Assembly: GCA_034440635.1 (NCBI GenBank)
Contig: JAOTON010002232.1
Span: forward strand, 394,001 to 458,000
DNA length: 64,000 nucleotides
Origin: Lepas anatifera
Lineage: Eukaryota > Arthropoda > Thecostraca > Lepadidae
Direction: 5' to 3'
Part shown: positions 34,801-47,856 of the stretch, piece by piece
Layout: each line of letters opens with the position of its first letter
How positions within the stretch are numbered: the first letter of the stretch is position 1
The notes under the pieces: generated by a model
What the model was told of the DNA's origin: nothing
What the model saw: only the letters and a program-made list of their open reading frames with translations
Databases searched by the model: none
Position numbers and translations under genes: made by a program

Positions 34801-37800
34801 TTGTTCGCACTGATTAATTCCTTTATATTGTCTAAAGAAAGTTCCAAATTGTTGATACCTCTCTTTGTATGTTGTTTTAAGACTACTTTCATTTACTTTT
34901 CTTTTCGAAGTGCTTTTCTCGCTGTGATACTAAAGCAAAGTTGTTTCCAGGCTTCAATGAAATGTTCCTCCGCCGTATTTGTTAAAAAATGAAAGCTGGG
35001 TAGAGAGCACATGCGAAATTTTAATTGTGCTTTTTGCAAGCTTGTAAAGTACAAGAAGTTTTACCCTCATGTAGAGTGTTGTGGATTTATCACGGTTTGT
35101 TCTGTGCAGAAAGGGAAGTCGCCTTCAGAAAGTAGTTCGGGTGGGGACCCTTTGTTTTATTGGTATTTGTTTGAGACACGCGACACATTGAGATTCTTTC
35201 TTTCCTTGGTGCTAAAGTTTTGTTTATTCGGCACTGTTTCAAAAGGAATCGCAAACAACCAAAAATTTATCGCAAAGGCACCCTTCATGATACCAAAGGC
35301 CGCTTCCAAATGCCAAATTAGTTCTTTCCAGGCATAGTTGGATTCCTCCCTCCTTAACGAAATCCTAGATCCGTCCCTGGTTTGCACGAAAACTGTAAGA
35401 AGGGCAGCTAAGTGAGTGGAAGAGTCTGTTTTAACATTTGAAGGCGACCACAGTGCTATTTGATCTGAAGTTTGTTTGGCCCTTCGTTACAGAACCTGTG
35501 GAAAAATGAGCATAGCTTGCCATCGTCAGGTCACCTTCCTCCCTAGAAAGAATACGTTACGATGTTTTTGACTTTAACTGTGTATAAGGTAATATTGCGA
35601 CATCTTACTTCTCTCGCTGCCACTATCCCATGGAACAGGGAATCGTACACGGGTAAAATCCTACATGTTGTTCTCGTATCCATTTTTATTAATCCACGGG
35701 CAGTCGAGGGCATTAAGACTGCAAACAAGACATATTGTTTGCTCCTTGATTGTTACCCCAAGCTGCACTGACATTTCGCCCCCCCGTCACTGCTGTGCTG
35801 GGCCGGCCTGTCACCGGGCAGCACAACAGACAACCCAAGGCACACCTTCTAGTGACTCACCTTGTGGGCACTGGGCTTACTACAACAGAGTGAGTCTAGT
35901 TACTGGGCTTATTTCCGTTTGTCGGAAACCGGGATATCTGCGTCATCTGGTAGCAAGGGCGTGGCGAATATTGAAGGAGGCTACCATGTCTGGCTATGAC
36001 GGGGTTTAGTGCGGATGACTGCACCCACTAAAGTTCTGTTCACAATGCTTTCTAATGACGAATATCTCTGCGGGGGCTATTTAAATGCATGGTGAAGTAC
36101 TCGCATGACCCACAACCGATTTTCCGCTGAGGACGTCTGCTCTCACTATCCGTATCCTATTTGTCAATTGTCGCGGCAATCGTACCCTCGTTTCGCCCAT
36201 CCACCTATTTCCGTACCTGCGAAGCACTAGTATGAACACTGAACGGCAGATGGGGCGACGGCGATCATTTTTGTTCAATGGCTGAAATACGCCTGAAGCA
36301 AATAAACTAAATTCAGAGTTTGATTTTGAAAAGAGGTTATTGATATTTGATGTGGTGAATGCGGGGAGGGGGAATATGATGTGTTGCCGCCAGTGGGCGC
36401 ACTTTTCCCGGTGACTCCCGGTCAAGGTCACGCCCTCAGCCGAGGCTTTCCGCCGTGCCGAGCGGCAGTGGCTCTCGCGCCGGTAAGTGAGCAGGTTAGC
36501 CCGAGAGCCGCGCATTTTTTATAAAAATTTGAAAAAGGCCCGCCCAAAAAAAAAAAAAAAGGGGGGGGGGGCGAATGCTAGTGGATTTCAGGACGATGCG
36601 AGCGAGCGGGCCGTACGAATGAAAATTGCTGTCGAAATGCTGTGGACAGGCCTTGAACGAACCACCTTTGCAAAATTATCACTATAGTGCGAAGTTGCAC
36701 CTGTTTTTTAGTGTAGCTGACTGAACTGGGCCCTGGTTTTTCGTGGATAGCGGAACTAAGAGACGCAGAGGAACGTTACCGATATCATTCCTAATCGAGT
36801 TTACGCACATCACCAGTTTTTGTTGTAGGTCAGGTCCAGCCAAGGAGCTATTCAATGTGCCGCCATCCGACCCCGAAACCCAGGATCGCGGGTTTGCTCT
36901 GGCGCTAAAGGAACAATTGTCAACGGAAAAGTCTCAAACTTCCATGAGATGATCAGGTCATTGTTTTTTTTTAATCTGCCATCTTGGAATTTTCGTATTG
37001 TTGACCTAAGATGGGGTCAGCTTTTTGACCACCCCATTATGAGTCTATGGGGAAAACAGGGAGAGCTCTTTTCAGTAAATAAGAGAAGGATCAAATGCAA
37101 AGTCCTTGTGCCGTGTATTCTTGGCACTTCCCGAACCATCACTTTGATTTTTAACACCTGACCTCTCATAGGTCATCTGAGGTGAACTGAGCAGAGTGTG
37201 ATTCATTTACCAATAACTTTGCTCTGAATTTAGCCTCGAAGTTGATTAATGTGCAACGTAACCATACCAGGGCCACATTTCATAAAAGGCGTAACTTATG
37301 CTTATAGCGTAGAAGTAGCATAATGCAGCGTAGAAAGTGAATAATACACCACAATCTTGTTTCACAAAAATGCAGCGTAAAATACAACTTCTTGCAAAGT
37401 TACGCTGCTCTAAACTACGTTGTACTGGAATTCAGCGTAGAATATTGCCAATATTGTTTCATATAGCAGACAACATGTACGTTGAATATGTAAAACACTC
37501 CTGAAAAGCTACGCAAGATATAGCAGCGTAACATTTGTCAGACAATGAAGCAAAACATGAAAAACATATAATTTCTTATGAAATTCTGAATCTGAGGCAA
37601 AATTAGGTAGTGTAGTGAGGGACAAAAAGAGTCATGAATGTAAAATAAACTTAAATAAAAAGGTGTGCAAGTTTTCCTTGCACAGGTATGTAGTGCAAGT
37701 TGCACACGCCAAATTGAGCTGAAATGTAGAGTTCGATGGCCATTTGGTATGCCAAAAATGATGATAGCTATTGATACAAATACACAGGAAAGCTGACATT

Positions 37801-40800
37801 GATTTTTACTTTCACTTTCTGCCGTTACTGTTGTTTTACTGTTCTTTTTACAGACAGAACCCTAGATAGACTCACACTGACAAAGTGTTATATGAAGTCT
37901 ATAGAGGGTAAAAATTCAATTTAAGGTGCCTGTCACCAACAAAATCCAAGTATCTCTACTGAGTCCTCTGGCGAAAATGGTGATATGCCTACCTAGGTAC
38001 TTAGTACCGGCATCTTGATCTAATTATTCTTCAAAGATGTTTACTCACTATTCCTTTCCCTGTATCATGGAATTATAAGGTTCACAGACCTTCACAGTTC
38101 ACTCATGATTCGTAAACACAATTCACCTCAAACTCCACTGAACTACACTCACACAACAATACAATAACCTTTTTAAGACCTTCTTGACAGCAACTACCTA
38201 AAAAATGAGGTACGGCCAAAAACAAATACGTCGTATTTTCATTGCGCCAGCTGATAGTGCGTCTTCCGCCGCAGTATTTGTAAAAGTACATTAGAAACTT
38301 TAAAATCGAAAAAGAGCAAATAAGTACAATAATTTTAATTCAAATAATTCATTGAAAAATATATACGTGATTTTTCTTGTTAATAAAGCAGTTACACGCC
38401 ATATTTGAAAGGGGTAGTTCCATTCTGAATTGGGCGTAATTCACGCTGTATTTGATATCTACGCCGCTTTCGCGTGAATGTCACCGCTCTTTGTGAAACG
38501 TGATTCTGAGTACGGCGTAACTTTGCAGGTGAATGTGGTGTAAAACACGCTGCATTTCTACAACTTTTATGAAACGGGGCCCAGGTCAACACATGATCCT
38601 GACTTGACTTGAGGTCGTGTCATTTTCACTATTTAGCCTAACTTGCTCAATTAAGCCGGGGCGAAAATGCGTTTTTTAAGGATCGTTACAGCTGAGTAAT
38701 TTTGCTGCATTAGAGCAGTGTTCCAAATCTAAGGGTACTGGGTAGAGAACATCACCCAGACAAGCTGAATTCTCCACTCACTTCTGTGCTACTTATACTC
38801 AATGTTCCACTCACGTTTCAAGTTAAGTTTTCTTGCTACAAATCAGTAATTTTTGTGAGTATGAACTCATCATAAGTGTGGTAGCAAGGAAATTTTTATG
38901 GAAAATTATTCCTAAAATTTGAGTTATGAGTTAAAGGGAGTGGACCACTTTGTGGAAATCCTAAAAAGAACATTTTAAGAACAAGAGAGGTCTGAAAACC
39001 AGAAAACAGAATTTTCCCCCACTTTCATGCGCTAAAAATATAAATATATCCTCTTTTCTAACAATATGTGACGTCATCAAAATAAGACTGTTGATAATCA
39101 GTGAAATCCCAAACGTTGATCATAGACTCGCTGTAAGCTCCATTCAGAGCATTTCCGCACGGCGAAAATAGCATGTAGTACAAGAAGAAGCACTGGTGCA
39201 AGAACTGCACGTCAGGTGTCACTACGGTGGTCGAGTTTATTCAGTGGTAGAAAGATTATGCATATGTCTGATGTAAGGGAACAATTTCAGAGGTGGCTTT
39301 TGGCAAAAACATTTAACTCTTGTTTGCACAAGTACGGAGGAGGGAGGATATGATGTGTATTGCAGTTATTGGCCTAATTTTGACCCAATAACGCCCTGAA
39401 TTGGACAACTTTTTGCCTAACATGCGGGTGGACAAGCAGTTGCATGCTGGTGCACTCGCTAGCATGGTATTTTCAGCGTGTGGGCGAGACGTAGGGCTTA
39501 CGACCAATCAGATTACTGCAACCATATTGAAGGTATGCCTTCAGGGTTTGAAATAAGCCAATAGGCCCCTTTATTTTGAACTTAAACACGCGCATTGACG
39601 GGGGCGGGAACCCGCCCCCTCCTCGGGTTTTTCGGAGACAGCAGAAAAACGGCGTCGCGCAGCGCCGCCATACTTGGTATACCTTTTCCTCATCATTTTT
39701 GCAACTTCTGTGAAAATTTTAAGGATAGGTCATCTCAGGTCAGGTCACCAGTACAGGTCAAGTGACCTGACCTCAGAAAAAGTTTAAGATAGCATAAGTC
39801 GGAGCAGGGTGAACTTATCCAATTGAAACTCATATCACATAATGGGCTCACCGAGTTCTCTAAAATATGTTCCGGTATTTTTGATATCGATGACCTAAGG
39901 TCAGGTACGAAGCATGACCTCTCCGTTGGTAATACATGGGAAATATGGTTTTTACTGAATAACTCAGTAACAGATGGTGATAGAGCGTTTATTTTAGCTT
40001 CATTAGTCTCGCCTTGGCTTTGCGGTTCTAATGATATGCATTTTATATAATTTGACCCTGACCTGACCTCAGGTCAGGTCAAATCTTTGATTTGACCTAG
40101 CAAGGTCAAGTCATATATCATTCGATTCGGCTTGCTGCGAGGATTCATACAGTTCAAGTCGATTTGCTCTATCTTTACTTGTTGAGATGTAATGACCGAA
40201 AAACTTAATTTACATGTTATCCCTATGACGGCATGTGACGGCATGTTTTTTGACCTCTGGTGACCTTTAAATGTGACCTGACAAAAAATAGTTCAAATAT
40301 TTTCGATGGAGAAGCAGATGGGCTATCCAACGCCGTTTACCGTTTTTTGCTGCCTACCGTGGTTCTCGAGATCTGAGGGGGCGGGTACCCGCCCCTCCCC
40401 TCGTCAATCCGAAGGTGGCCCAGACCCCCGTCAATGCGCGTGTTAAAGCCGGCGGAAATTTTATACCGGGAGCTTTGGGTGAAATTAAAAATGCCGATAT
40501 TGGTTTCTCAACACGCTCTACAAAACTGCTATCTCAGTTCAAAACCCATTATAAAAGTGGGACACTCCCTTTAAGTAAGGGTTTAAATTGACTTCCACAA
40601 TATTGTAAGTTTTGCATTTTACACTTACCGTTTTTTCACCTTTGGTTTGCAAGTTTTCCAAATTAGTAAATAGGAAAAATTATGTACCTTTTACAGTTCT
40701 TTCCGGGATAAATCGATTGAAATCGATCAGAATCCCAATAGGATATATGTTTAATGAGTTACTGGAAGCTTTAGTCCTTGCAGTTTGTCTGTGTGCGAGT

Positions 40801-43111
40801 CATTCACTGAAAGCAAATAACAAAAATGTTTTCCGCGGCCACAGTAATTTCTTACGTGTGTCTGGTCGCGGTAGCAGTGCTTAAGGATTTATTGAAGGTT
40901 TATCCCTTCAAAATTCTTATCAATTTCAAAATGAAAGAAAAATTCCCTCTTCCAAGGCCCTGCAGTACCTACCCATATGGTTGGTCAGTTCAATGTGTGG
41001 TGGGTGTTGTTAGGAAAGGTGAGGTTAGTTTCGCCGTATTATCATACATGTGTGGTGGGTGTTGTTAGGAAAGGTGAGGTTAGTTTCGCCGTATCATCAT
41101 ACATGTGTGGTTCAGCGGAGGAAATGTTCCATGAAATCTGTCTCGAGTGAAGGTTTTCTTCACAGTGGACTTAATTGTATCACAAGGAAATGACCACAAA
41201 GAGGACTGGAAAAAACCTCCGCCCTTAGCTGGGCGTTTGGTCCTCCGTCGCATAAATTTTTCATAAAGTGTATCGAGCGCAAGGTGTTGCCACGTAGCTA
41301 TAAGTGATTATTTTTGTTCAGAAAACGAGCAGAAAAAGCACTAGAAACATATATTCCGCCCTAACCTGGGTCATCAGTCCTGCAATCGAACTGTCCGAGT
41401 CAGATCTTCAAACACTCCGGAGAAATATGACTTCTATTGGTAGGTCCCACACCTTCCTACTTCCAAGGGAAAATTTGAAAGGAGTGTGCCAAGGAGTTAG
41501 TCATTGCCCAACGTTGCGGTCTTTCCACTCCTATTCATGCATGCCGAGAACACGGATGTCACGTACATACATGTGGCAGAGATGCTCGCTTTTGATGCAA
41601 CTGCCTCACCAAGGACACAGTTGTAAAAGAGAGGCTCAAGTTGTAAAAGAGAGGCTCAGGACTATCACACCGAGGCCTGAGATGGGTGGCCAGCGATAGT
41701 TTTTTTTTACTGTTTTTTTGCAGACAGGGCCGCAATTCTGCACATGAAGAATCGATTCGAATGACTTTTGATAGCTTATTGGGCTTAAGAAGGTGCTCGA
41801 ATGGCTTGCCTCACCGACAGTATGTGGCCAAAGTATTGAGCTATTTTTCTTGTACTTTCCGCTCAATGTCCTTAAGTTTAAATGTTTTCTGGAAGCAAAA
41901 TCTGTTCATCCACGGCACAACTCTAGAAACTGTCCTGTTATTGATGGAAAAGGCTATCCTCGCTTGACAAGAATGGCCACACCTTCTCCAGTAAGGCACG
42001 ATGTGTGCTGAAACGCCCTCCCAAGTGGGTTGGTTCTGCAAGGTCCAAGGATGAGGATGTCCCCTTTTTGGAACTGGCCCTAAATAGTGATAGCTTAAAT
42101 ATTCAATAAATCCTTGAGCGCTCCTGCCGTGACCAGACACGCATAGGAGACTACTGTGATGCATTGTCTCGTAGCCGAAAGCACTGTTTGTCGTGTTGAG
42201 CTTTTTGTAATCAGCCGGAAACAGTAAGTCAGCAAAAACTTGAACTTCGGTAATTCATGAAGCGTACGTTTCATTGTAATTTTTCCTCGTTTCAGTCGAT
42301 TTATCTCGTCAGCACCTTTCAAAATAGGTACTCTTACTCATTTACTTCTTTAAAAGCTGTCATACGAAATGTGGAAAAATGTTTAAATGAAGGCTGTATA
42401 AATTCCAAAACCGCCAATTTAGCCCAGTCCCGGAACGATTATTAGTACCATTTTCGGACTCAGCATGTTCAAACGGACCAAAACTTGCTGAGCTGGCGCG
42501 GTTCTCGAATGTTTTCTTCGCCCGACTTAATAATCATATTATACGTCATCCGTATCGCCACGGTGGGAGGCTTCTGATGACGCCTAAATGTGTACTTTAG
42601 CGCCGCTAAGCTAAAATATATAGGGCAAATGTGCAATATCCTGTTGTCTTATTGACCTCTGTTTTAACCTCAGTTTTAAAATATTTCGTATGATACTGCC
42701 AAGGGCTACCGAACGCCGCACGTAATGCCGTTTTAGCTTTTCAGGGAAATTAAGTGGCGGGGGTGAAGTTCGCCCCGCTCCAGTGGGGTGAAAGTTAATA
42801 GGAAAATGACCTCACTGGAATGTGATGTGAGGCGTCCCTCTCCAACCGGATTTTGTGTAGGATCAATGAACATTGCCCCTCCAGTGGAGAAAGATGCCGG
42901 CCGCTGGAAGCTGAAATCCCAGTCTGTGTATTCCAAAGACCCCGGGCCACTGACCGCGGTGTCCCACCGACAGCTGGCCAACACGGAGGAGTTCATCGAC
43001 GGAAACTGCACCGGCAGTCTGGGCGAGGTGCTGGTCCGCTGCAACAACGTGCTCTACATCAAGGGCGGCGAGGAGGACGACGAAGAGGCCGACCCGGCCA
43101 TGCAGCAGTGA
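31819..43111 (+). CDS. SNRPF: Small nuclear ribonucleoprotein F (Sm-F), three coding exons
   Basis: Sm-F is one of seven Sm proteins forming the ring around the Sm site of U1, U2, U4 and U5 snRNAs. Coding exons are 31,819-31,824 (Met-Ser only), 33,569-33,697 and 42,974-43,111. Together they give 90 aa against about 86 in humans. Splice signals are TCG|GTAAGT with TTGCAG|GCG, and CTTCAG|GTATGT with CCGACAG|CTG, all phase 0. The second exon carries [12 protein letters not shown] and the Sm1 motif [20 protein letters not shown]. The third carries NTEEFIDG, the Sm2 motif [15 protein letters not shown] and an acidic tail. Intron 1 is 1,744 bp and contains a LINE fragment next to exon 2. Intron 2 is 9,276 bp and holds a GGGCCCC element and a TTAA element. 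The first exon is called from its position and a perfect donor, and its tiny size makes it the least certain part. Confidence 0.93.
33181..33440 (-). pseudogene. LINE (CR1/L2-like) ORF2 C-terminal fragment in SNRPF intron 1
   Basis: The minus strand reads [18 protein letters not shown], then [16 protein letters not shown], a stop, NSLPANI and [14 protein letters not shown]. This is the hallmark end of CR1/L2-type polyproteins (ND-W-NSLP...FK..L..YW). Two in-frame TAG codons, one replacing the conserved Trp, show it is dead. It lies about 130 bp upstream of SNRPF exon 2. Confidence 0.75.
33700..37260. other. SNRPF intron 2, proximal part; no gene recognised
   Basis: Moderately AT-rich sequence with a poly-A/poly-G run at 36,546-36,570 and an AGGTCA-bearing stretch at about 36,950-37,200. 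Frames such as 36,081-36,515 (minus) show no recognised motif. Confidence 0.45.
37270..38582 (+). mobile_element. 1.31-kb TIR element, GGGCCCCRTTTCATAAAAG family (copy 2)
   Basis: Same termini, interior and orientation as 20,684-22,019, with scattered base changes and small indels (for example a missing stretch in the block near 38,205-38,230). It sits within SNRPF intron 2. The flank CCAGG is present on both sides if the first bases of the TIR are trimmed, a possible 5-bp target duplication. No coding sequence. Confidence 0.8.
38590..39580. other. SNRPF intron 2, unassigned
   Basis: AT-rich intronic sequence between two transposable elements. Nothing recognised. Confidence 0.45.
39582..40446 (+). 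mobile_element. TTAA-bounded, AGGTCA-rich non-autonomous element (copy 2)
   Basis: TTAA (39,582-39,585) is followed by ACACGCGCATTGACGGGGG. The other end reads inward from TTAA (40,443-40,446) as CACGCGCATTGACGGGGG. A near-palindromic cluster of half-sites at about 40,055-40,085 reads TGACCTCAGGTCAGGTCA. It is the diverged reverse complement of 9,163-9,991, with a C-rich subterminal block at each end. No transposase; piggyBac-like by its TTAA target. Confidence 0.75.
40450..42970. other. SNRPF intron 2, distal part, with a 56-bp tandem duplication
   Basis: The phrase GTGTGGTGGGTGTTGTTAGG, continued to CGCCGTAT.ATCATACAT, is present twice in tandem (about 40,995-41,050 and 41,051-41,106). The rest shows no gene; frames at 41,304-41,699 and 41,841-42,164 have no family resemblance. 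Confidence 0.5.
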
Positions 43112-43436
43112 CGTCATAGTGTGACGTCACTAGTCCAGCGCCTGTTCAACTGTCATGTCCATGTCGCGTGCTCATCTCATTAATACATGTGTCACCTTGT
43201 ACTGTTGACTGTAGCGGGAACCGGCCTGCGAGCGTGGGAGGAATCTATTCCCGAGATAGAAGGGGAGTCACGCTTTTCGAGACGACCTTAGTTACACCTG
43301 CAGTCATCTTCGGGATTTTCAGTTTCTGTTAGCCGTTACAGTTGCTTCCATCCAATGCATTCCTTTATATTCCCTGTGATTTTCCCCAATGACGAGTTAT
43401 TTTGTTAATCCGTCACAACTTAAGAATGGATGCGAT

Positions 43437-43454
43437 AATAAATAGTGGTTTATT
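43437..43454. terminator. Interlocked poly(A) signals of SNRPF (+) and SVWC copy A (-)
   Basis: AATAAA on the + strand (43,437-43,442) is the first after the SNRPF stop at 43,111. On the minus strand AATAAA (43,449-43,454) lies 190 bp after the SVWC copy A stop. The two genes converge, so their 3' ends would overlap by a few bases if both sites are used. Confidence 0.5.
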
Positions 43455-43643
43455 GCTCCAACATCTTGGCACATCAACAATCACCCACCAGCCACAACAC
43501 AAATATCACATGCTGGTGGAAGCTCAGGTACGGGCACCGGCCAGTGACAATAAATAGTTTTTGGTTAGCTATGATAAAACAATGTTCTCCTCTCTCCGAT
43601 GCTCCAGTATGATGGTGAATAGCTGCCCGGAAGTGACCGGGCT

Positions 43644-44293
43644 TCAGAGCTTGGGGTGCATGTGCTCGGGCAGAAGCACCAGTTTGCCGTTGACGAAGTG
43701 CTTGCAGATGATGCGGGGGCAGCAGTCAGGGAACTGTCGGCGACGGTCCCCCACTGCGTGTCGGCAGTACAGCTTGCCGGCCTTCGTCAGCGGGGTGTAC
43801 TTATGCTTCTGCAGCGCGGGGCACCTGTCGGTGAGAGGAGGGACGTTAGTGGCGCTGTGGACGGAGAGTTGCAAACTTTTCATGCGAACATCGACGTCAG
43901 GAATATCGTTTCAGCGTAACACTCAGCCAAGCATTAATAGTATGCGGATTGGTCGAAAAGTCACGGCAAAGACAGAAACCAAAACAGCTTTCGAAAAGAA
44001 TCAGATGAACATTGTGTCAGATGAAGCTGGACCGCTCGAAAGGCGACCAGTGAAGCAGCTCTGACTCACGTGTGCCTGTCCAGGTAGAGTTTGTCTCCCT
44101 CCCTGACGCAGCGGCTCTGCTTGCAGCCGGAGTAGGGCGAGGTCCAAACGTCGCCCACGTCGAAGTGCTTGTGGACCTGAGCGTCGTAGCACTGGGTGTC
44201 GTCGCCATGACCAGCTGGCAGGCGCAGCCAGAGCGGGTACTGAGCAGCCACCAACTGCGCACAGGCCAGCGACAGAACCAGGGCGGTCCACAT
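43644..44293 (-). CDS. SVWC (Vago-like) secreted protein, copy A
   Basis: Single-domain von Willebrand factor C proteins are small secreted factors. In insects and shrimp the Vago members are virus-inducible, cytokine-like antiviral signals. Exons on the minus strand are 44,293-44,070 and 43,824-43,644, with intron 43,825-44,069 (CACAC|GTGAGT donor, CGACAG|GTGC acceptor, phase 2), giving 134 aa. Residues 1-18 form a signal peptide (MWTALVLSLACAQLVAAQ). The mature part has eight cysteines at 35, 57, 62, 76, 95, 109, 110 and 115, ending in the family hallmark FPDCCPRIIC. A 19-residue tail follows. The 5' ATG is the first after a TATA box 137 bp upstream and directly starts the signal peptide. 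Mature protein identical to copy C. Function as an antiviral signal is by family analogy only; SVWC proteins also act in nutrition and development. Confidence 0.88.
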
Positions 44294-44429
44294 GACTGAT
44301 GAGAGGTGGTAGGTAGCTGGTATCGACCGGAAGACTCTGGCTGAACTCTCGGAGCGGAGCGGCTGGTGATGCCTTAGTCGGGCGCTCGGTGCGCTGGAGA
44401 TGTGAGTACAGACCTGCAGCCGGCTGCTG

Positions 44430-44475
44430 CTTATATACGGAGCTCCAGTGTCGTCACACAGGTGTCGTGACGTCA
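44430..44475 (-). promoter_or_regulatory. TATA box and CRE of SVWC copy A
   Basis: On the minus strand TATATAAG (44,437-44,430) lies 137 bp before the ATG. A full TGACGTCA (44,468-44,475) is 30 bp further upstream. The pair is conserved in all units at 28-30 bp spacing. Confidence 0.7.
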
Positions 44476-44499
44476 CTGGCGCCGCTGGAGGCTGGTGAA

Positions 44500-47400
44500 T
44501 TCCGCTGGAACGGAGCTAGTGTATGGAAATGGCCCTCTGCCCAGAAGCTTCATTCCCGACTAGGTAAGCACACCGAGTATCCAGCGACGTTGGTAGTTCG
44601 GGGGATGGAGTGCAGACCGGATACCGGTCCCATCTTTGTCCGTGCGAGATGTCGGTCCCATCTTTGTCCGTGTGAGATGGCACCTCCGGCACGGTCATGT
44701 CCGGTAGCGCCGGAGCGCGTGCTTCACAGCTTTACCTTTAGCTCCGCACCTTCGGAGGCTGCAACAGCTATACAGCGACACAAGACAATGACACTAAAAT
44801 AGAAGATTGCATTGCCGGCTAGGTATGTACATAACACCGAGCTCCGCGCCGGCGCACTCTGGACGCCGCAATAGTGCCACGGTCACTCAGAACATCTGGG
44901 ATACTGCATTGCTGACTAGGTAGGTAGCATCGGCTGGGCCAGGGCCGTGCCGATGTTACCATGTGCAGGAAAATGTTTGTTTGCTCCAATAACGAATCGG
45001 AAAGTTCGCTGATTGTTCAGGTAGTGGAAAGTGTTTAGAATCAAATATAGTGCTTGTGATATGCTCCTTAACAGACTCTTCTCGGGTGAGCGGTCAGCGG
45101 CAGGAAAATGATGATCTCCGTTCTACACAGTGTTGGATTAAAACCTTTGATTTTCTGTTTAACATCACTTCAGGGATGCAGACTCGTGCGTGAGTGGCAT
45201 TTTTAAGCTCTTTGGGCAGACAGCAGATCCCACGCCGTTGGAGGTATTCAACCATTAAACTTTTTTAGGCACTAAATCATTACGGGAGCCACCAAACCTA
45301 GAGCAAAACAAAAGACACCAATGTGTTTATCTGGACCAAGAACAGCGGATTCCGGGGGCAGAGTGTGCAGTTGCACGCCCTAAATAATTAAGGGTATGCA
45401 AAATTATCTTTTTCACATCCGGTTTTGGCTTGATCCGGGGATGAGCTCCTTCAAGATTTGGGCGGCGCGCCCCTCCCGCCTGGTTTTGGCCAGTGGTGCC
45501 GGACGGTAAAAAAATCAGGTCGAAGCACCGCCTACTTGAAAAGGTAGGACACTCTGAGTAAAATAAAGAAACTTTCACATATCAATAGTGTCCATTGGCA
45601 TCAAATCCGTCCGTCCCATTGAGAGCAAATAGTCTCAATTTATCCACTCAGCGCAGAGAAATCATCAGCACCCCCTCCACCATTGGTACCCCCTTAGGTC
45701 AGCGTACCCCCCTGAGTGGGCGCCCCTTGGAGGCTAAAGGGGCCCCCTGGGGATGGAGGCGCCCCGTCCGTAAAATCTTCCACACCCGCTCGAAAACGGA
45801 ATCTGCTGTATTTGGTCCGGACCCAAGGACTCTGACCTTGTAAGGTCATACTATGAAGTCTTTCTTTCAGGGGCATGTTGCGTACCATCAAATCCCTGGA
45901 TCATGATCATAACTGTGGTACCAAATTCAAGACTGTATCTTGTTTTGTGTAGAAGTTATAGACACAAACAATTCCGAAAACCGTGATCTTTGATGATCTG
46001 GCGATCTTGGTATTGTCCTGGTCTCAAATAGTTAAGAGGATGGACATTTTTCAGAAGCCTTTGAATGATATTTAGAAACTTGATATAGCTTACCTAGATA
46101 CAGAGTTACGCCCTGGTTTTGTCAGCCTCTTTTTTTAAGAACAGAATCGTCGTACATGGATTTAGAAATTACGTCATAACAGGGTGACATGACCTAATCT
46201 GATGTTAATATTGTGCCATAATTTGTCAAGCTGATCACCCTACAGGCCTGCAAGGCGACGTATATCTCTCTAAATCGGCTCGGAATCATTTGCAAAAACC
46301 GACAGGATCCAATCGGACTCCCAGGCGGTGAAGAGTTAGGGATTAGGTGTAAACAAAGCCAGAAAAAGTTTCCTTGCTAATCGAAAAAAACCTGAACGTT
46401 TCACATTCCTCTTCATGGAGTCTTTCTAGCAGCCACACAAAACGCCAGATTTCTAACGGCACACAAGAAAGCTTTGCACAAATTCTCAATGTTACTGTTT
46501 CATCACTCGCTTTTATGATAGGTATGAACTGGTGATTTTCTTTGATTATTCTAAGACGCGCAGTGAGAAAAGGGTCCTAAAGTGCCCCTAATTTATTTTT
46601 CCTAGGTGGACGGAGAAACGCTCAGCGTCTGATAACGCTACTTAGCCAAATATGAAACAATTTTTTAGCACGTCGATTTTTGATAATTTTTTTTTAAAGT
46701 CGGCCAACAATTTTGGGAGTTATAGGCTTCCAAAAATAGACCTCTATTTTAAGCCAGTTTCCATCGCGCGGTTGCACCAGTTCGCCTGCACTGTAGACCA
46801 AGTGGTGACGTCATAACTTCGTATAATCAGTTTATACGTCAAGTTCAATTCACATGAAGGTCAAGGTCAAGGACATTGGCCCCAGTATTCTGGTCAGATA
46901 ATTTGATTCAGTATGAAGTACGTTATGCAATATCTGGATAAATTTGTTTGTCGCTCAGGGTCACAACAATACAGATATAAATTCATTTTTTAACTGTTCC
47001 TTATTCTACCAACCCAAAATTATCCCTGAGATTTTTATAGCTTCCTTAAAAGGACACCCGAGCCGAAACCTGAGTGTCTTTTGCTCCTAAGACGATTGAA
47101 AACAAATGAAGCCAAAAGTTAGAAATCAACAGGGTGCCAAGTGCCTTTTGTTGGGCCTTGCCTGTCACTAATCGTCGGCGAGTAAGCATGTATCTGTGGA
47201 TGCTGAAAGTGTACCCATATTATCAAAGTCGAAGTAAGTAAGTTTAGAAAATATGTGTATCTATGACCCCACCATACAGAAGTTAAGGACGGTTCTAAGG
47301 TGAGTGGGGAAGGAACAACCACCCCCTTTTCACTCGTAGGTCCGTGAGGTCGCTGCCTATAAATGACGGGGGCCGACGACACCCGGAGCGCATTGCAATC

Positions 47401-47800
47401 ACGGGGACTGTGCGGGAACGGCGCCTTAAAATTGGCTTCGGAGAGAGGTCCTAGTAAATTCTTGCTTTCTTTCTAATATTTTTCATCGTTTGTGGCCCGT
47501 CCATTTCCATCTGCACATTTCCATTTGACTATTTAGCCTCCTCTGTCCAGACAGCAGTGCTCCTGTGACGAAATTTGCTCCACTTTTTCTCGTCAAGGCT
47601 TTTGAAGTAATCACCTTTTAAAGTTTTCCAAAACTTTGTCGCAAAAGTGCCCCTCAAAAAGAAAAAAATTGGCATCTTGCGGTAAAGGCCGCCCTCCTGA
47701 AGCTTTGCCCACCCCCCTCCCGTATCAACATCCGAAATACATCACTGCCGTAAAAATCTGTATGTTTTCCGTGATTGCTCCCAGATGCTTGTCTGGTTTT
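44500..47800. other. Spacer of unit A with intact empty sites
   Basis: No gene. It contains single-copy AAGCTGATCACC (46,228-46,239), the unoccupied site of the SINE present in unit B. It also contains single-copy CTGTCCAG (47,543-47,550), the unoccupied site of the hAT-like element of unit B. A 27-bp tandem duplication (CCCATCTTTGTCCGTG) at about 44,628-44,680 is unique to this copy. Confidence 0.8.
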
Positions 47801-47856
47801 TGTTAATCCGTCACAAGTTAAAATTGCATGAGATAATAAGTAATGGTTTATTGCTC

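Larger units (their letters stand above)
43402..47804 (-). repeat. Tandem unit A (base form, ~4.4 kb)
   Basis: The unit runs from TTGTTAATCCGTCAC at its left edge (downstream of the SVWC gene) through the gene, promoter and about 3 kb of spacer. The same edge recurs at 47,805 and, with changes, at 58,729. Spacer 44,500-47,540 aligns to 52,414-55,418 of unit B, and 47,551-47,800 aligns to 58,481-58,728. Confidence 0.8.

Noticed and set aside
36081..36515. 144-codon minus-strand frame in SNRPF intron 2
   Set aside because: No recognised motif, skewed composition, no splice or promoter support.
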